From contig OY855906.1 of the NCBI GenBank assembly GCA_963693305.1, positions 33,061,491-33,125,490 of the forward strand: DNA of 64,000 bases. Reading direction: 5' to 3'. This document shows positions 59,774 to 64,000 of the stretch, in pieces. Source of the stretch: Meandrina meandrites (Eukaryota; Cnidaria; Anthozoa; Scleractinia; Meandrinidae). Every line of letters begins with the position of its first letter. Position 1 is the stretch's first letter. Below the pieces are notes generated by a model, which worked only from the letters and a program-made list of their open reading frames with translations, was not told the DNA's origin and ran no database searches. A program made the position numbers and the translations under genes.

Positions 59774-59852
59774 ATGCTGTAAAAAGTTTCAAGTCAACTT
59801 GAGACCATCTTTGTCTTTTTGTATGCATACGAAGAGAAAGTGCTCTGTGAAA

Positions 59853-60036
59853 ATGCTCTCGTTAAAACCCCAACTGGCAGGAGGCTGACCAGTTCGCTAT
59901 TTACAACGCGTGGAGGAGTTGAATTCGTGACCACCGAACGCAAATCCATCTCTTTTGGCAGGGAGGAGGATTTGAACCCGAGACCTCCGGATAACAAGCC
60001 CAGCGCACAAACCACTAAAGTACACAGCCTCCTTAA
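59853..60036 (-). repeat. tRNA-derived SINE, family A
   Basis: On the minus strand the head includes TAGTGGTTTGTGCGC and the B box GGGTTCAAATCC. The body GAATTCAACTCCTC and tail AATAGCGAACTGGTCAGCCT plus GCCAGTTGGGGTTTTAAC match the copy at 13481-13645. It lies between the convergent USP5 and GPCR genes. Confidence 0.75.
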
Positions 60037-60574
60037 CTCCTCAACTTAAGGGGGGGTGACTCTTGACTACTTATTTGTTGGAAAGGAAGGCTTCTAACTG
60101 TCATAATTTGAAAACCAAGCCTTCTTCAGATTAGCTTTTTTGCACAGGATTGTTCCATCAAGGATTCCTCCAAGAGTTTCAAATCGCGACCATATTTGAC
60201 AAGTCACGTGACCAGTAGCGTCTCCTTTCATCGTGTAAACGGTAATTGCGTACGTCAGATTATAAAGACGGCTACGTCGTCCCTGATTCGTAAAAGAAAT
60301 AATTTTAAATTCTAACGCGCGGTTTTGGAGTGGCACTAGTTTTGCATGCACAGTGATGTATTTTTCATTCCATGGTGTGCCCCCAAATGAAATTCAACGT
60401 TTAGCGTTACAAATCGCCCCCAAACCGCTTGCTACAAAATGCAGTCGTCAACAATCCCTTAGCAACTGTTCTGTGTCTGTATTCGTAGTTAAGAGTCTCC
60501 CCCCTTAACCTCAAGTCTTCCTAATATAGAAAGAATGTGCCCATGAATGTACTGAGTTTGGTGGAGTCACACTT

Positions 60575-63500
60575 CTAAGAGTAAGACTGTATCTCTGTGT
60601 CCCTTGAAAGAGAGTTCATCTTGAAGGAGCCTGAGAATGATCCAGTATCAGTGCTTCTTTTACATTTTTCACGAGTGGCGCTTGTTTGAGACTCAGCTGC
60701 GCCATTCCATCTTTTGTAAAAACGTTCCTTGAGGAGACTTCGCACTTTTTTGGTTGTGGTGAAGCACAACGCAATGAAAAACCCTGTAAAATATTGCAAA
60801 GTATTTGAATTAGCTATTCCATGATGATTTATATTATCTAAAAAAAATTATTATCTAAAAAAATATCTCCTCTATATCGTTTAATTTCGATCTCAAGCCA
60901 TAATTGTATAGTCATTTATTTACAATATTGGCAAAGAAACATTCACCAATAAACCATGTTTGGACTCGAACTACTAACAGTAGCTTTCAATGAAGGTCAA
61001 AGAGTGGGAATCGTTTCTAATACAATTGACATAAAGTCGTCCCAAACAGCCACCACTGCAAGCTGTAGTTCCAGTCATCAATGGGTTACTCAGTATTAGA
61101 AAGTACCTTGCATGCTGTTCAGCACAGTAGAAGGATACTGCAGGAATGCAGTTTGTTTCCAATTTGCGACGAGTCCCAGAATCCAGGTGAATCCCATAAC
61201 TGTGGTCAGTTTGATGCAGATGAGAGTCAGCGAAGCTTGGGAGCTGTTGGTCGATGCTAGGCTGGCGCCCTTGCCAAAAAAAGAAATGAATCGCTTTGAA
61301 AATATTGTTTTTAATAAAAGAGCAAGATTTACAGGTTGTCCAACTGTTTGTACATGTACAAACATGCCTACCCACGCTGTGTTGGTTCACTTGAGACAAG
61401 ACTGATCTAACAGAGAAACGTATTATAGTTACATATTAATCAATATATATTTTTATCACTGTTTAATTACCATGACAACCGCATCATATGTACGATATAG
61501 GGTATCGTACATACATATTGTACACGCCTTAGAACAGAATCCAACATGGCATAAGTGACTGGTTCGTATCTTTTCAATGTGGCGCAATTCTAAAAATAAT
61601 GCACTGCTGTTCAACGCGTCGTAAAAGTTAAACTAAGTACAAACCTGCTGTAAGTGATGAATGGCAAAAATATTTTTCGTCAAGCACGCTATATTGAATA
61701 GCAAAGCAAGGCTGACAGGGGTTATCATAGCCACAACCATCCCCATTTTGTCAGATATCCAACAAAATGTCGAGCTTCCTAAAGTTGAAGAAAAGGAACG
61801 AAAGCCTTACTTACGCAGGTACAATATGACTCTGTGCCAGAACCAAAGTCCCTCTCTAAAGAAGGAGCAGGCACATACCACGAGGTTTGTTGCAACTGAA
61901 ACATTACCTGCAGAACTTAAAATTATTATTATTTTAACCTTTAGTTGCCAAGTGCGACCCTCATCTGATTTGTCCCTGCAAAACGAAAACATTGTAACGC
62001 AAATTTCATAAAAGTGTACCAAAACTTATGAACTGTTGTCTCCAAGAAAAATTAAAGGGCCATTCAATAACACACGAACTCTGAAGATTTCGGTTTTCGC
62101 TGCCGTGAATCAATTACAGCAAAGCTAGTGAACCAAAACAAATAAACAAAATGGAATGAAGTCTACCAATCACAACCAAAACACGTGACCCTTATAACCG
62201 GTTGAAGTGAACTTCCGTTTCCCAATATAGATCCGCTTAGATAATTGACGGCAGCGAAAATCGTAAGCCACTGATGGAGCAGAGTTCGCGTGTTATTGAA
62301 AGGCGCAGTAAAATAAATGTGTAACTACCAGGTTGGAGAAATAGTATTTTCCCCATATCTAACTTTCTTGTTTACGAACCATATCCGAAATGGAAGATTC
62401 CTGTGAAGTCCAGAACAGAGCACAAAACAATAACCACTGCAGGCAGTCCCCAGGCCACAATGCAATACTTGTTGAAGATCTTCCTGATGTCCGAAGGTTG
62501 TCTCCTTGTGTTGCCTCCTGTACAGGAAAATTAGCGACAAGAACACAACATCAAAGGTGGAGTTAATTTGTACATAATTGTATCAAACATATCTTAGTTA
62601 CATAATAGTAATATCAGCTTATGAATTTCTGAAGTGTCCTATCTTCAAACGGCTAGTTGCCAGAGGTAGCATCCGGTTGTGAAAGTACTCGGGTTTCTTC
62701 ATTAATATGTATGACATCTTTCTTTTAGTCAGTCAGTTTTATGTCAAAATTATTATTTTTGATGGAATGCTTCAAATTTTAAACGCTCACATCTGAGTAT
62801 GAAGAAAACATCAAAAATACTGCAAGTCACGACGTCCAGATTTCAGTGTTTGAAAAGAATTTGTGATTCTAAACCTGATCCCATTTTAAAAGGAACAATG
62901 AACAAATCTTACTAACCTTTCATTGAAAAAGCATTCGCCGTATCAAATGCCATGGCGCACATCCAGGAAAATGCAGCGAGAATGAAGAAATGGAGAAGAA
63001 TGGCCACTGCTTTGCAAAGAATATCCACTTCTGTCGACTTTGCAGCACAGAGGAAGACTGCTTGATAAAACAGCAGTGCCAAAGAGAGATTGATGAGGCA
63101 TTTCCCTGGCAGATTCCTAAGCTCTTTGAACGTCAGGTAAACGCCAAGCAGAAAGCACAGTGAAATGATCGACAGAATTGTGCCAATTAATGTGACGTAA
63201 CTTAGAACTGAGGAGTCGTGCTTCATTTTCTTATCGACATCATGTTCTGGGCATATAACATAAACAGTATTTCCTTGCAGTTTTATGGCATTCTTGTCCT
63301 TTGAGAACTGCTTTGTCGTTATCAGTATCACTCGACTTTTGTTCAAGGCAATGCTCGTCTGTATTGATTGGTTTTTCGTTAAAGTGAGAACCTTGCATAG
63401 CTTACCATTTAAGGTCACTGTACAGGTGGTCGTATTTGAGGTACAGTTAAACAGCTGTGACGTCAGATTTGAATCTTTTTCGACATGTCCAGTGATGAGC

Positions 63501-64000
63501 GTTGGTTGTGGAATCTGTGGTTCTTTTGTAGGAACAATGTTGCCGCTTACATCCAATAGGATTGACCAAGGTGGAAATGGTGAACCTCCAGTTGACAACC
63601 CTGGTTCGGACTTTCCTTCGGGATTACAAAGTGCGCAGTGAGGGTTTCTGTATTTTACTGTGGTCTTTGTAGTAACTGAAAAAGCCATAGAGTACGAAGA
63701 ACATAATTGTTTGATTACAGACATCACCGGTAACTGGTTCGAAGCGCATTTTGTATCGCGCAATACACAATACTCGAAGCGCTGCTTTTGCTCTTGCTGT
63801 GGAACATATTGCCAGGTACACTCATTTTCCTTCACAAGCTTCTTCGCTGCGTTCATGTCGCCAACACTTACTGAATGATTTGTACAGAAAATTTTGAGGC
63901 CCCAGAAAGACAAGTTCCTTTCGTTGTTACACCTGGCACAGGCGATGCTTCTATATGTTATGTTCTGCTTCCAGTCAAAGACCGGCAATTCCTGTAGTAG
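60575..64000 (-). CDS. Family B2 (Methuselah-like) seven-TM receptor, 5' end off window
   Basis: Partial G-protein-coupled receptor at the plasma membrane; ligand unknown. Exons, 5' to 3': 64000-62917 (open to the window edge), 62517-62380, 61778-61645, 61269-61107, 60783-60575; phases agree. The ectodomain holds several Cys pairs (SIACARCNNE, CALCNPEGK) and N-glycosylation sites. TM1 starts near LSYVTLIGTILSIISLCFLL, TM2 LINLSLALLFYQAVFLCAA, TM3 includes FILAAFSWMCAMAFDT, TM4 IVAWGLPAVVIVLCSVL after NKYC, TM5 MVVAMITPVSLALLFNIACL, TM6 LTTVMGFTWILGLVANW, TM7 ends GFFIALCFTTTKKVR. The tail is Ser/Thr-rich. These are the spacing and motifs of adhesion/Methuselah-type receptors, but I see no GPS cleavage motif before TM1, as in Methuselah-like proteins. 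The true start lies beyond 64000, or a further exon begins there. Confidence 0.88.
62058..62306. mobile_element. MITE in GPCR intron
   Basis: GGGCCATTCAATAACACACG on the left and CGTGTTATTGAAAGGCGC on the right are near-inverse tips, followed inward by AACTCTG/AGAGTT and TTTTCGCTGCCGT/ACGGCAGCGAAAA. It lies between the TM4 and TM5 exons. Confidence 0.7.

Overview
The window is animal nuclear DNA, most likely from an anthozoan cnidarian and probably a stony coral. Genes have many small exons with GT..AG borders, the DNA is AT-rich, tRNA-derived SINEs and many miniature inverted-repeat elements are present, and the gene families fit (Eph-type receptor, Cad96Ca-like kinase, Methuselah-like GPCR). 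The species assignment is inference. All exon models below were built by eye from reading frame, splice signals and family knowledge; none was aligned or checked against transcripts.

Layout. 1-12.6 kb: no host gene; mobile DNA only. It holds a poly-G TTA-flanked element (678-2957), a 0.6-kb foldback, an L1-type LINE split by a TIR transposon that is itself split by a related transposon (about 5.95-9.6 kb), and a cluster of small inverted-repeat elements (about 10-12.6 kb). 13.06-25.84 kb, minus strand: a 16-exon receptor tyrosine kinase whose modelled exons join in one frame of 951 codons including stop. It has a signal peptide, Eph-type ligand-binding domain, very short Cys-rich remnant, two FN3 domains, an unrecognised juxtamembrane stretch, one TM segment, and a Cad96Ca/FGFR-like rather than Eph-like kinase. 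25.9-34.0 kb: gene-free, with SINEs, a second TTA-flanked element, a pogo/Tc1-like MITE, satellites and hairpins.

34.0-39.4 kb: a divergent pair, a PhnX-like HAD hydrolase (minus) and an OVCA2/FSH-type serine hydrolase (plus, 10 exons), with only 107 bp between the proposed start codons. 40.5-59.05 kb, plus strand: a 28-exon USP5/isopeptidase T deubiquitinase with UBP zinc finger, split Cys/His catalytic core and two UBA domains. Its introns carry several MITEs and a 2.7-kb purine-rich satellite duplicated in tandem. 60.6-64.0 kb, minus strand: the 3' part of a family B2 (Methuselah-like) seven-TM receptor that runs off the right edge.

The host genes do not form an obvious pathway: two cell-surface receptors, one ubiquitin-recycling enzyme and two small hydrolases. 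The most unusual items are the Eph-ectodomain/non-Eph-kinase receptor, the three-layer transposon nest with exact 9-bp target duplications, a family of 55-114 bp hairpins that also carry 9-bp target duplications, and a stop-containing ghost copy of a USP5 exon.
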